From Trichuris trichiura (Eukaryota > Nematoda > Enoplea > Trichinellida > Trichuridae), in assembly GCA_037903355.1 (NCBI GenBank), contig JBAJFE010000025.1:434001-498000 (forward strand): DNA of 64,000 bases, in the 5' to 3' direction. Shown here in pieces: positions 39,796 to 51,606 of the stretch. The translations under genes were made by a program, and so were the position numbers. Within the stretch, counting starts at the first letter, position 1; each line of letters opens with the position of its first letter. A model generated the notes under the pieces. That model worked only from the letters and a program-made list of their open reading frames with translations. It made no database searches and was not told where the DNA came from.

Positions 39796-40833
39796 CTACA
39801 ATATATGCGTCGAATTTCTTACGTCGGGTAAGCCAGCATTCTGCCTTTCTAGGTGTTGCACTTGACGAGCGTACATTTCACTGAATATTCTATATTCTTC
39901 CATGCTTATATGACATACGTGACGAGCAAAGGCTTCGTCGCTGGTGTCGATTATGTCGCGCAGTTTCGGGTTATGTTTGGCCAAATGAGCTTGCCTCTGT
40001 TGGCGTACATCCAGTATCTCGTAAGCGCCGCAACGGCACGCACATTCAAATCGTAATTCCAATTTCGAAAGCGAATGCTCAAACCAACGGCTTTGCGCTA
40101 CCTGCGAATTGCTCAAACCGATATTCAAGTGCAAAAATTCATACTTGGAGCGCAAATCGTCAGGCTGATAGAGCATCACAGTTGGATGATGGCTTACAAT
40201 AAAAAGGCACTGCTTGACAGAAAAGAAATCTAGCAATGCATCAAAAGTTTGGTCCACTCGCGCTGGAGTAAGATTCAGAACGTCGCTGCATTTTCCAAGC
40301 ATCGTGTCAAAGTGCTTGGTTGAAAGCCCGCGCGCTGTCAAATGCCTCAGTAATATATGAACGGATTCCGGCTGAAATTTTAAAGTTCTAATTCGCAAAT
40401 AAAGAACTGACCAAAAATGAACTAATAACTACTAATGAAGCTCGAAATAGAATACATCACTTACTTTGAAATTTTTCCCAACGGCCAACGTTAGTCGAAC
40501 AGCCTTGGCAGTGGAAACACCAAAAAGAGCAAACAATTTTATAGCAGAGATTATTTCTTCATTGGTCATTTGCAGAAGTTCAGCATTGGAAGCTGCTATA
40601 TCAATGATCTCATCATCGCTCATATTTTGCTCAGCAAGCGCGCAAATGGCATTCTGCTGGCAGGAATGACGAAGAGGAAGAATAGTATGTCCTTTAGCAG
40701 CTAGCCGATCACTAATCTCTTCAAACAAACGCTGTACACGTTCATCTGTCGAACAGGTTGCCAAACGGAGGCGGTGCAAATTGAACGATGAAATTGCAAT
40801 AAGCGCCGACTGTCTGCCGAATCCACGCAGCAT
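39796..40833 (-). CDS. MTERF4: Mitochondrial transcription termination factor 4-like (mTERF domain)
   Basis: Two exons, 40465-40833 and 39796-40371, give 314 residues. mTERF proteins are superhelical nucleic-acid binders; MTERF4 works with NSUN4 in mitochondrial large-subunit assembly. mTERF-type repeats appear as SVHILLRHLTARGLSTKHFD, FSVKQCLFIVSHHPTVMLYQ and LRSKYEFLHLNIGLS. The C-terminal signature NPKLRDIIDTSDEAFARHVC, then MEEYRIFSEMYARQ, matches the NP.LR.IL.VSE..FLA...C.S.EE.. pattern of MTERF4 (recalled). The N-terminus (MLRGFGRQSALIAISSFNLH) is basic and amphipathic, as expected for mitochondrial import. The start ATG directly follows a splice-acceptor-like tttccag, so a further 5' exon is possible. 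Confidence 0.82.
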
Positions 40834-41265
40834 ACCTGGAAAAAACGTTTTCTAATGCATTTCCATTTAAAACGCGTTATTTTTAAAAAATAAACTTTAT
40901 GTCCAAAAATATTTCAACAGAGAGGTTTAAAAGTTGTGTCGACTTTTATTTTGAAATGCTTCACCAAAAATAAACGAACGCACGTACGTAAAGAGATGTT
41001 TAAGTTTGAAGATGACTGTAGTTACAGAAAGGGTAACTTGCGTTTCTTTATTGCTGGAATTGCTTATTCGACAGCTGAACGGAGCAACAAATCCGGTTAA
41101 TTTCATCTTTTATATTTAAGCAACGTGAGTGTCCTCGCCGACCATTCCTTGTTAACATAGATTGTTACTTTGGCTGCTACATTAGTGCGCCTTTCTTAAC
41201 TTTCTTACTTTTATCCTTTTTTTTAAAATGTGACTTATTTCAGGAGAACCGAGTGCAACACTGCT
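40834..41265. promoter_or_regulatory. Shared divergent promoter region, MTERF4-like (-) and MIC10 (+)
   Basis: 432 bp separate two divergent genes whose products both act in mitochondria, so a common promoter is plausible. A tttcag at 41238-41243 before MIC10 could be a 5'-UTR or trans-splice acceptor. No specific motif recognised. Confidence 0.35.
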
Positions 41266-41786
41266 ATGCAGTTAAATTCTGCCAATAATTTACCTGAAAA
41301 TGAATACGACAACAAGATGGCAAGATGTTTGTCCAACGGAATTGTCAAATGCTTGGGTGGCCTCAGCATTGGTCTCCTTACCACAGTACTTATGGCAAAG
41401 TGTATGTCCTTGTTTGTACTTTTATTTTTTCCCCTAAATGTTTATTTCTCATGGGAGTTGCAAGTAAGTTTTTGAATTTGCATCTGCTGCTCGTAGGCTT
41501 TTGTTCCATACGATGTCGGTATTTCTTTCTAAAGTTATGTTTAATTCAGGGCGTACATGGCCCATGTGGCTCGGAACCGGTGTAGGTTTGGGAATCGCTT
41601 ATTCTGATTGCGATTACGACTACAGAAAGGGAACAATAATACGTGGCAAATTGATTAAGGTAATAACTTTTATTGATAATTCAAAGAGCGAACTCACCGT
41701 GATTGCATTTTCAGAAAAAGGCCGATGGCGGCACTGATGTTAACCGTGTGATTGTTGTGGATGCAGATGGACCCGCGAGTCGCTAG
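41266..41786 (+). CDS. MICOS10: MICOS complex subunit MIC10, 105 residues
   Basis: Small inner-membrane protein that bends cristae junctions. Exons 41266-41401, 41550-41659 and 41715-41786 join in phase (318 nt). N-terminus NEYDNKMARCLSNGIVK, then a first hydrophobic hairpin helix with GLSIGLL, a short basic turn (AKWRTW), and a second helix PMWLGTGVGLGIAYSDC, matching MIC10 (WDRC...GxGxG...WP..FGSGxGLGxAYSxC). The Gly-rich motifs needed for oligomerisation are present in both helices. The tail (KKADGGTDVNRVIVVDADGP) is longer than in vertebrates. Confidence 0.9.
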
Positions 41787-43978
41787 CATTATGCCCGTCC
41801 TCAATTAACGCAACTTCGTAACAAAGTCCTGCAGTTTATAGTTTTGTGGACTTTGTTGCTGGAGAGTTGCGTTATCTTTGCAATGAACTTATTTGCATTC
41901 TGTATAACTATGACGATTCATTGAATTAGGTTACGACACGTCTTTTTTTGAAATGGTTGCTGCGTTATTGAATGACAGCATACATCTCAAAGCACTCTTG
42001 TCACTGTTACCAAAAATGGCAGCTTCAACTTGAGAATGCTAGTCAAGGTCGTGTAACCTCGAAATGTGAGACGTAACGTGAGGAAGTCTTCGTGTTAAAA
42101 AGCGTAAGTTCCTATGTGAATACTACACCTCTAATGCTGATAATTTAAGTGCGTGAAATCATGTGATCCCCCAAAGAATGCTTATTCTATATAATTGCAT
42201 ACAAAAACAATTCGTAGTTTATGATTCACCAGTGAGATGTTTAGGATATAAACTATGAATTGAAAATATCCTCATTTATTACTGTCCTACGAGGTGATAC
42301 CTAAACATCCCAAAAAACCGTGTAAATACTTAAAGCAGTATTTGTGCAAGATTCCGAGCATTTAGAAGTCTTACCGCCTTTCTTTCCTAAGTTTCGAAAA
42401 CGTTCATTCACCAAGTACGATCCTACGCGCCACTGTTAGATTTAGAACCATTCTATATATGGATAGGGAGTAGACGCACTTGTTCAGCAGTACACATGTT
42501 TCTCCGTTAATGAAAGCTAACTAATTATTAAATGGTATCCATCTAGACGAAAAGGAATTATTCCTTCCCAATTCTTTGCTTGTTATCATGTAGCCTACTG
42601 TAGCAGACATGTTTTTCAAACGTCTGCATCGTCTTTCACCAATCGCATTCACGGGTGGAAGTGGCGGACTTTTCGAAGATGCAGCTTGAACCGTAGTCAG
42701 CGTCGTGATTATCACTAAATTCTTTCCATCGTCACGGCCCTGTATGAACCTGCGTGAAGTAGTCGTGCTGACTACAGTTTTGACAACTCACGCTATAATT
42801 ATTGCATGTAAAGCGTTCTGCATCATTGGATTAACAGTAGCATATACAATTGTCATAAAACATTAAACAAGCATAATTACAAGTATTCCAACTGCATGCT
42901 TTACTTGGCTATCGTGTTATGGCGAAATGTTGACAATAGTCTATTCAGCAATTACGTTTAGAGTGGCTCTATGCAGCTGTACATTTTTACTGATGAGACG
43001 AGAAAGGAACATATATACGAGGAATGAAATATCGTACAACCTTGATTACCCGAAACGGTTATTGCAGAGGGCAGTTCGGACAAAGAAAAATTCATATAAA
43101 CGACGTTTTCTTTATCCGTCGATTTGTTATAGCCTGCAAGTATTCTAAGCGCAACTTCTTAAAGAGAAGTGTTACGTCATTCGCTGGGATGACGTCTAAC
43201 GTACCTGCATCTCAGGTTTGATTACGGTCTGACTCGTGTCGTGTCATCTAAGGCTCTCGGTATGTAACGGTTCGTGAGCTGTTGCGTGTTTAGTTGGGCG
43301 CAGTAAACACTTACTTAAAGGGCTGCCCTCTGCTAACGGTAACTGTGGTAGTTTCACAGTCCCCCCTTGAGCGTCGGGTGTTTGAACCTACGCCACACAA
43401 CACAGTCCACTCCTGAAAATCGGAACGACAAGAAGCTCATGCAGATGTCCATTGTTCCATTCAAACTATCCGAATGCAATAAAAAAAGACCTGTCGATAA
43501 TACTTATTTAAATAACTTCTGCTTTTCATAGTTAAAAGCTCGCAGATGCTCAAATGGGTCCGCCAAATTCGCAATGCATCCACTTCCTAAGCCCAATAGT
43601 GTCGTGTTGATGAGTTTAACAAATACAAGCTTCCTCTTGGCAGAGACGTGTGCTCCCAATAGTTCAAATAAGATGAATACACCGAAACCTAATTATTCGA
43701 ACTATGATTAGGAAAATGCAGGGCCAAATGACTTGCAGGTGCTACGTCTACTTTCTGGTTTGAATTTGAAATATTTGAATATTCAACACTTTTGAACGAA
43801 TCTGCGTGCTTTCATCATTCCAATTTGCATTAATAAAAAAGCTGTTGGAAATATGAGAAAGGCAGCGGGAGAAGCGTACAGGATGAACGCGGAAGTTTGT
43901 AGACAACTTAAAGAAGTAGGGTAACAGTGGCCTAACGTATGACAGCAATTTAAATTTGAAAACAAAAATGGTAGCACG
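41787..43978. other. Intergenic, no supported gene
   Basis: 2.2 kb. Short frames at 42521-42715 (-) and 42927-43221 (+) lack domains and splice support. Confidence 0.45.
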
Positions 43979-44520
43979 ATGAAGCACCGTGTGGCGTTTT
44001 TAAACTCAGCAAACCAACAAGACAAAATAATTCCATTCTTGAACGTCACTCATGTACGAAAGAACGGTATTGTTCGCCTCGATGAATTCGCATTAATAAG
44101 GTTTCATTGTATAACAGAAATTGGGATAACCAAAGCCTCATTAACACCATTTGCAGTGAAATCAAGGATTTTCATACCGATTCCTCATACGGCGTTATAC
44201 TGCCCATTTTCTGGGTTTCTGAAATCAAAAAAAACAAGCAAACAATTTTCATTGCTGAATACAAGATAACGTGGTCCCAAAAGCTTCGAGTTAAGTTGTT
44301 CTCCGACATTTCACCAACAAATGCTCATCTGTCGGTTGAATTTAAATTTCGCAACCCCAAAAAACGGGCTACACAAAACTGTACGAAGATTCGGTAAGAA
44401 AACCTTCAGAACCATTCGGGAGCATCCTGTTTTCAGCGAAAACAAAGGGCGTACTTCAGTCTCTAGATTACGACGCTGACATTGGGATAAGCTACATCCT
44501 AAAAGTTCCACCATTCTCAA
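43979..44520 (+). CDS. Possible unknown gene or gene relic
   Basis: A possible exon pair, 43979-44048 and 44102-44395, joins across a 53-nt intron with consistent phase (MKHRVAFLNSANQQ ... LNVTH|VSLYNRNWD ... GVILPIFWVSE). A third open segment (44409-44520, SILFSAKTKG...ISYILKVPPFSR) lies behind good splice sites but in the wrong phase by one base. Either a boundary is misjudged or the gene is broken. No domain recognised. Confidence 0.3.
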
Positions 44521-44810
44521 GGGTAAGTCAAACGGGCCAAACGTGGTGTAAATGTTCGAAGATGAAAGATGTAAAACTAGTTAAGCTACGAAGGCTGAAT
44601 ACTTTTTCCAGCAGTCCTTATTGACATCTTTCGCTTCTTTATGAAGGTCCATTGAAAGGCGGTACCTTAATGTACGTTTCATTTTCGCTGTAGACGGTGC
44701 AACAGCGGTCTCGAGAGTTTCGGATAATAAAACTGTTAACTAACAGCGGGTTGAGTCATAAAAAAGGTGAAACATTTATAAATAATTTAAAGAATTGAGT
44801 AATAAACAAC

Positions 44811-45063
44811 AGGAGACCTTATGTCGAGTTTCTTTTACGGAAAGTTTGTCCCGTTGATAATATTTTTATTATTCCGGAGCTAAGTTGATAATATTAATAA
44901 AGATTGCTTTATTTTAACATCGCTGAAGACAGATCTCGTTTGACCCGAAAGCTCCGGAATAATAAAAATATTATCAACGGGACAAACTTTCCGTAAAAAA
45001 AACTCGACATGAAACTATACGGTCCCGTACCAAGAAGTTACATTTACAAAAAAGGAGACCTTA
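44811..45063. mobile_element. Palindromic PLE-type element, 59-bp arms, 11-bp direct repeats
   Basis: AGGAGACCTTA at 44811-44821 and 45053-45063 flanks the insert. Arms 44823-44881 and 44950-45008 are nearly perfect complements (GTCGAGTTT...CCGGAGCT). Right-only edge 45009-45052 is, in reverse complement, ACTTCTTGGTACGGG...TTTCATG, like the edge of the copy at 27.4 kb. Confidence 0.8.
44876..44956 (+). ncRNA. Hammerhead-like fold with the palindrome arms as helix III
   Basis: GGAGCTA (possible cleavage after A 44882), a hairpin with AATAAAG/CTTTATT, CTGAAGA at 44923-44929, a degenerate helix II, then GAAAGCTCC at 44947-44955. Helix III would be the 59-bp arms. Order of parts and core bases follow the hammerhead plan; helix II is weak and one extra base follows CTGAAGA. 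Confidence 0.42.
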
Positions 45064-45572
45064 AAACAAAAACTTTGGAACCATTCCCGCCCTTATCTTT
45101 AAACTGACATCGGCCGCCAATAATCGCGCGCAGCGACACTTTACCAAAATGTGTATTTAAGTAGTATTTCGAATGCAACCAAGTTGGCCGCGAACCGATG
45201 TTTACGATTTCATTTTATGGCAGATTTTCCTGTTATAAAAAAAAGTTTAAATTGCTCTCCATTTCTAGTGACAACAGTCGCTGGATATATTGGTGTGTTC
45301 TTTGTTCCTAAATGACGTGTAGCAACGCTTGCTAACGCAGTAACAATTTTAAAAATAATTGAAAGTACATATTTTTAGCACGCAAAAAAAAAATATTAGT
45401 AATGATGTTAAAAGCTTTGCTCGAGGCATTTTAAACTGGCTTACGATCTACTAGAGAAAAGTCTATTTGATGCTCAGGTAGTAATTTTTACTTACCGTAC
45501 ATTAGGCGTTTGTTTCGCGGTGGCGTTGTTTTATTCAGCGGCTTTGGTGCTCTTGGCGAACACTGGTTGACA

Positions 45573-48500
45573 ATGGCTGGAGTGTCCTTGCGTTCGGTTT
45601 TGGAGAAGTCGCTTGCCCAAAGTAGGCGTCATTTTTTTCATTTAGGCTCTGTTCAAGACGAGTTGAACAACAACTTTGCGCAGCCTTCGTTGAAAGTTTG
45701 TACATAATAGCACTGTTTTGGGGGCTGTAAATGTCCGGCTAACTGCTTAGAAATTATCGGAACTTACTTCTACTTCGTAGTTATTTCATAAGTGTATCCA
45801 TTTTACGCCTTTCTTCTTCGGCCATAATTTGAGTTCGGTATTTCGACTGAAGAAGCAGCAAATGAATTTTTAGCGATTCGTCATTTCATGCTTGTAAGTT
45901 TAGTTTTGTTTAGACAGGGAAGATCAGCTGCATTCAATTCGCTTCCTAGAAGAAGCATGTAAGAATGACGTGGTAACGTAGTGTCTTTCATTGGTGTCTT
46001 GTCATTTGGTTGAACATTTCTTGTTCCCAGATTTCGTTTACACGTGGACTGTCGGATATTTTGGCTAATCCGCGAGAAGACCCGTACATTCGGCAGGCAG
46101 CTGGACTACAACTCAAAAATGTTCTTGTTGCAAAAGACGCTCAGCTGAAACAGCAGTGCATCGAGCGATGGCTAAGCATACCGGAAAATTTTCGAACGGG
46201 TGTTAAGACTAACGTGATTTCCATTTGGTTCTTAATTCACTCTTAATATTCAACTGTATCCTTACAGGTGCTTAATACCGTTGGAACCGAAACGACGAGA
46301 CCATCGATAGCGGCACAGTGCATTGCGGCGATTGCCTTTGCTGAACTACCCCGTAAGTCATGGCCTGACTGTGTTATCCGGCTGACGAGCAACGTAACCG
46401 ATGGCAACTCCTCCGAAATACTAAAAGCTTCTTCCTTGGAAGCGCTTGGTTACATGTGTCAAGACATTGTACGTTTACGTTTTGTCTATCTTCTTTTCTT
46501 TGCATGTTTTGACACTGCAGCATCCGAGCGTGCTCGCGGATTCATCTAACGTGATTTTAACTGCCATTGTACATGGTATGCGTCAAGAAGAAACATCCAA
46601 CTATGTGCGACTTGTTGCGACTGAAGCGTTGTACAACTCGCTGGAATTCACCCGGTCCAACTTTGAAAACGAGGTATCAGCCTACAAATATGTACATGTA
46701 TATATACACACACGAAAGTAATCGTTACTCAGAGTTCGGTGACTTTCGTAAGTGTCCCAAAGCTGAGCATTTTTTAAAGTTGATTTTAAAAAATTAATTA
46801 GTCCGCGAAAACCATAAGAATGACAAAGCGTTAAGTCGAGTGATATACTTCCTCCAGTTGGTTGGCTGGGAGAGTAGAGAAAAAAAAATGGTTAACATTT
46901 ACTTGATGATTGTATTGCAGACTGAGGTTTCGTTGCTATTGTAGTTGGCAATCGTAATCGCTTGTAGGGATATCAGACCGTTCGCTAAAGTGAATAGCCG
47001 CAGGATAAACGTAATATTGTTTACTTGCAGTGGGAACGAAATGTCATAATGCAAGTTGTATGTAACTGCACTCAATCGAGCAGCGTTCAGGTGAAAGTTT
47101 TGGCTCTTCAATGCTTGGTGAAAATAGTTAGTCTCTATTACGACTACATGGAAGTTTACATGAAGGAAGCTTTGTTCTCTGTACGTTCTTCAACTTGTGC
47201 TTTTTCATATTCAGTATCTTTTCCCATTTGTCAGATTTCCGTAGAAGCGATGAAGTCAAGCGACGACGAGTCAGATTTCCGTAGAAGCGATGAAGTCAAG
47301 CGACGACGAGGTAGTTCTTCAGGGAATTGAATTTTGGTCCAACGTATGCGACGAAGAGTTGGACTTGGCTATGGAGGCAACCGAGGCTGCCGAAAAGGGA
47401 GCCGCGCCAGCCCACCGAAGTCGCCATTATGCCAAAGGAGCCTTAGCTTACGTATTGCCGATTTTGTTGGAAACATTAGCACGACAGGTTGCTGTTGTTG
47501 TTGTGTTGCTTTTTCCAGTTTGAATTTTCAGGAAGAGAACGACGACGAGGAGGAGTGGGTGCCCTCCAAAGCTGCCGGTGTTTGCGTAATGCTTTTGGCG
47601 CAATGCGTAGGAGACGAGATTGTTCGATTGACTCTACCATTCATTGCGTCAAACTTTCAACACAGCGACTGGCGCCGTCGCGATGCAGCCTTGATGGCTT
47701 TCGGTATAGAGACATATTACGTCTTCTCTGTTTTTGTTTATTTTTTTAAAAAATCTTCAGGCTCAATTCTTGACGGTCCCGACCATGACAATCTACTTTT
47801 GCTAGTTCGTGAAGGCTTTAGCGTTATTGTCAATGCATTCAAAGATGAACAAACAGCCGTTCGGGATACTGCTGCATGGGCGATTGGGCGTGTTTGTGAA
47901 TTCTGTTGCGACATTGTCAGTCAAAAAGAATTCTTGGACTCGCTGCTACCATTACTGTGCGATGGTCTTTCGCAGGAACCTCGAGTGGCAGCTAACATAT
48001 GTTGGGTTGGTCTCTTCGCTTAAGCATAACATAGTGTGTGTGCTTGTATGTTGTTTTATTTTTTTAGTCCATCTCCAATTTGGCGACCTCTATTCACCAG
48101 GACATGTTGAATTTCACTGCTCTAACGCAAGCAGCAGAGACCTCAGTGCTCTCCGGTGCGTTTGAAAATTTAGTTGGAGAACTTTTTAAGGTTACAGACA
48201 GGTGATAAAGCTGTAGAGATAAATAAAATTTGAATAATGATAATTACCTGATTTTTTCGTAGGCATGATGCTCACCAATCAAACCTTCGTATTGCTGCAT
48301 ACGAAGCGCTTATGGAATTGATAAAGATGAGTCCCGTTGACTGCTACAAGACGGTGCAAAGTATTGTAGTTGGTGTGATGACTCGGCTGGACCACTTGCT
48401 AGGAATGGGTGCCGACGTATCAAATCTCGGAGGAGTTGGCCATTACGACGACCTGCAGGCGTTGCTATGTGCAACGTTGCAAACCGCATTGCGTCGTTTG

Positions 48501-49715
48501 GAATTGTCCGATTTGACCGAAATGAGCGACAACGTAATGGTTCTTCTGCTGCGTCTCATAGGCGCCAACATCAATCGTTCCAGTGTTGTCACCGAAGAAG
48601 CTCTAATGGCTTGTACGGTACTTATTGAAGGTGGGAAATACATTGTTGAGCAACCAAGCTGATTCTCTTTTTTTTCCCATGCATAGCCATTCACAAAGGA
48701 TTTCTCAAGTACTTCGACGCATTTAAACCGTACGTCATCCAAGCACTGACAAAGACTTCGGACACTCAAGTAAGAGGAAGCTTCGTTAATGTCAGCCGGC
48801 ATAATCTGCAAGCAATAAAAGCACCCTTAAAAATGTGTGAAAGTTAACCGAGCAAAAGTAGTGTATTTTTTTTGCAGTGAAAAGTTCAGTTAACTTTTTG
48901 CTTAACCGTTCTATCTGCTCAATTGTTGTTTATTGATCAGGTTTGCATAGCTGCTGTCGGTGTGGTAGACGACTTGTCTCGCAATTTGGAAGCGGACGTC
49001 GTGCCCCACATGCCTGACTTTATGGCTTGTCTCGTCGCTATTCTGAGGGTATAAAGTGGCTGTTGGTGGGTGACTGATCTGTTTTGACGACTTTTTTAAA
49101 TTAAGAATCCCGAGTCGGATAAAAATTTGAAATGCGTAGTGATCAGCGTTTTCGGCGATATGGCATTGGCTGCCGAAACTAAGTTCGTCCCCTTCTTGCC
49201 AACAGTCGTGCAGGCGTTAATGGAAGCGTTGGCCATTGAAGTGGACGTAACCGACTTTGACCAAGTGGACTATGTGAATTCGCTGCGGCAAAATTGCATT
49301 GAATCTTTTACGAGTATACTGCAAAGCATACGCTCAAGCGATGGTTTGTCTCCCTCATTGCTCTCCGCTGTTTGACGAAGTTGTCTTTAGCGGCGGTACA
49401 GATGTTGCATCCTTACGCCACCGAGGTGATCAACTACATAGCAAAGTTCAGTCAGTCCCCGGAGATTAGCCATGAAATGATGACAGCTTGCGCTGGCACG
49501 TTGGGGTATTGTAACATTTTTCAGGTTCACTTTTGGTTTCAATTTTTCTTTTTAGTGATTTGGCACAGGTATACGGAAACGGTGTTGCCGACGCGTTGAA
49601 AAAGCCCGGCATTCTTGAGCTGCTTCGTAAAGGTCGCTCAATGAAGGACGAAAAGTCGGCATCCATTTTCAGCTGGACATTTGGTGCTTTGTCAGAGGTG
49701 ATGCCCATTGATTGA
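45573..49715 (+). CDS. KPNB1: Importin subunit beta-1 (karyopherin beta)
   Basis: Nuclear import receptor built of HEAT repeats; binds importin alpha, Ran-GTP and FG nucleoporins. Start ATG 45573 ([16 protein letters not shown]), then [149 protein letters not shown] (the acidic loop DDEEEW), [73 protein letters not shown] and [13 protein letters not shown]; stop 49713-49715. Introns are about 50 nt, except one of about 360 nt at 46674-47030. The acceptor at 47230 is duplicated (see findings). The C-terminus differs from vertebrate proteins (ends SEVMPID). Confidence 0.95.
47231..47310 (+). repeat. Exact 40-bp tandem duplication over a splice acceptor
   Basis: The 40-nt unit at 47231-47270 is repeated exactly at 47271-47310. 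Each copy starts with tcag|ATTTCCGTAG, so the 3' splice site and the first 36 nt of an importin exon are present twice. Only the downstream acceptor keeps the importin frame. Confidence 0.95.
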
Positions 49716-51606
49716 TTCGTCCCGTTCTCAATGTTCCAAAATGGCGTATGCCAATGAAGACTTCCCAGTTTTTGCATCTATCGTTTTTTTTTCCTATTTC
49801 GTCATACCCATATTTTTCCTGCTTCTTATCTTCTCCTTTATTTGCATATATTGAATTTCTTTAAGCTTGATTGAATCCCCTGTTGTCCGTTCGTTGATGA
49901 AGTCGCGTCACGGTTGAAAGAACTTCGTTGGTGAGGCGACTGTCTTAAGATGAGTACTCAAAGTGATGGAACAATTTGTGCTCTATTTGCTGGAGTGCTC
50001 CTACTGTTTCATTTATGTTTTTTCCACTACTACTGTTCCTCAAGTTTTGCACGTTGCATTCTTGATGCAAGCTCAACGGCAAAATGATCGTGCACAACTT
50101 GAGCTACAGAATTGAGCTTTGTTCTGTCGGCGTTCTTTCTCTGTTCAGGAAACACGTGCGTTTGAATCGTTGCTATAGGAGGAATAAACGTTTCACTGAT
50201 GTACGTTGCCATGCGTAGTCATTCATTCGTCGCGTAATTTCTTCTCAATGCATTGACTTACTATAACGACTGCCTGATGCGATTGGTCGGCATGATTTCA
50301 TGCTGGACAGAAAAGACGTACTTCCCGTTAAACAGAATGTATACGTTTTACAATCATTCCCGGAAGATGGTACGTGAATGGTCCAGAAAATTACAGCTTC
50401 GTTCAAATAAACTTTTTCTGTTTAACTGGGAAAAGTACCGTATTGCCCATTTGAATTGCAATTGCGTGGTCAGGTTTCAACCATCCGGCCGCCCATTGGA
50501 AAACTAAATAACAACTACCGAACGAACTTTTTGGAAAGTTGCTGTTGCACTGTCATCTACAAAGCCTTAATGATAACGTTGTATTCACAACGCTCTGCCG
50601 AGTGCTTTGCTCAACGACGTTCTTATTTTCAGCGGGCACGTAACGTTTTTTTCACCACCACATCGTTCCTTTTAAAAGCTACTTTGCTCCACTATTCTCT
50701 CAATCGGCGTTTCGGGATTTTTCCATTAGAAGTCCGTGAATACTGAAGATAGAACTAAATTCATGTTCTGTTAGACCAAGTAACCGCAGATGGCCTACGC
50801 TGAAACCTAAAATCAGGACTTTTTGACTTCAGCAACGGCACCGACTGTTTAAGAACCTGATTTTACTTCTACCTACAGTATTCACCGGGCATCTAATGGA
50901 AAAACGAAGTTGTTTTTTAGTTATTGGCTCAAAAAACACTAAGATTTTGAAGCAAAGGCATCACTGAAACAAATTCCGCTTTGCGAACATTTCTTTGGTG
51001 CATGTCATTTTCGCGTGAATGTTCACATGTCAATATAACGAGCTCAGTGAAATGACTAAGCACCGAAAATGTTCACATTAGCTTTTGCTGCGTATAAGCA
51101 GCTGGGTGCGGTGTGCAGTAAAGAAGCGAAAATGAACTGCCGAAATCCGGTTTGCTTATAACAAAATCCGGTACACCACTATGTCAATTATTGTCTTTTC
51201 CGTTTGGACAAAGTAGAACACTGCCAATGCTTAAACCGCAGTGTTAAATGAAGAACACATGCTGCTTACCTAAGCACTTTTCGTCCAATCCGTTGGCTGT
51301 TTTCCAAAGTTAGAAAACGAGAGAAATTCAAAAAACCATATAAAGCTAAACTTGATCCTGTAGGGCAGAGTAAAATCTGTTTGTTGGTGTCCTTTGTATA
51401 CGCATTGTCTCGTCGATAGTCAAAACTAGTTGTCACATTGTAGTGCAACCGCGTTAACGCAGTTGGTTTGCCCATTGAGATTGTTTTTTTTAGTACGGCG
51501 CGGAAGTTCGCCTGAATTTCAACATTTTCCGGATCTGCCAATTTCCACTTTTTCGACGCATTCCCTGCTGGCCGTTGGGCTCAGCTGGCAAAGGTGTTAA
51601 CTGCCT
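49716..51606. other. Intergenic, two weak minus-strand frames
   Basis: 1.9 kb. Frames at 50030-50212 (60 residues, listed separately) and 51266-51541 (91 residues, begins MADPENVEIQANFRAVLKK) have no recognised domain. The second lies in front of the SLC22 gene. Confidence 0.4.
50030..50212 (-). CDS. Possible small protein, unknown
   Basis: 60-residue frame MATYISETFIPPI...AVELASRMQRAKLEEQ with a helical, charged C-terminus. It could be a short gene or a last exon. No homology recognised, no flanking exons found. Confidence 0.25.
   Translation of the reverse strand: MATYISETFIPPIATIQTHVFPEQRKNADRTKLNSVAQVVHDHFAVELASRMQRAKLEEQ

Larger units (their letters stand above)
44521..45572. other. 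Intergenic region with a palindromic element
   Basis: No gene is supported apart from the mobile palindrome at 44811-45063. The importin promoter should lie near 45400-45570. Confidence 0.45.

Noticed and set aside
39420..39884. 154-residue plus-strand frame
   Set aside because: It overlaps the MTERF4-like coding end, shows no domain, and lacks splice or start context; best read as a shadow frame.
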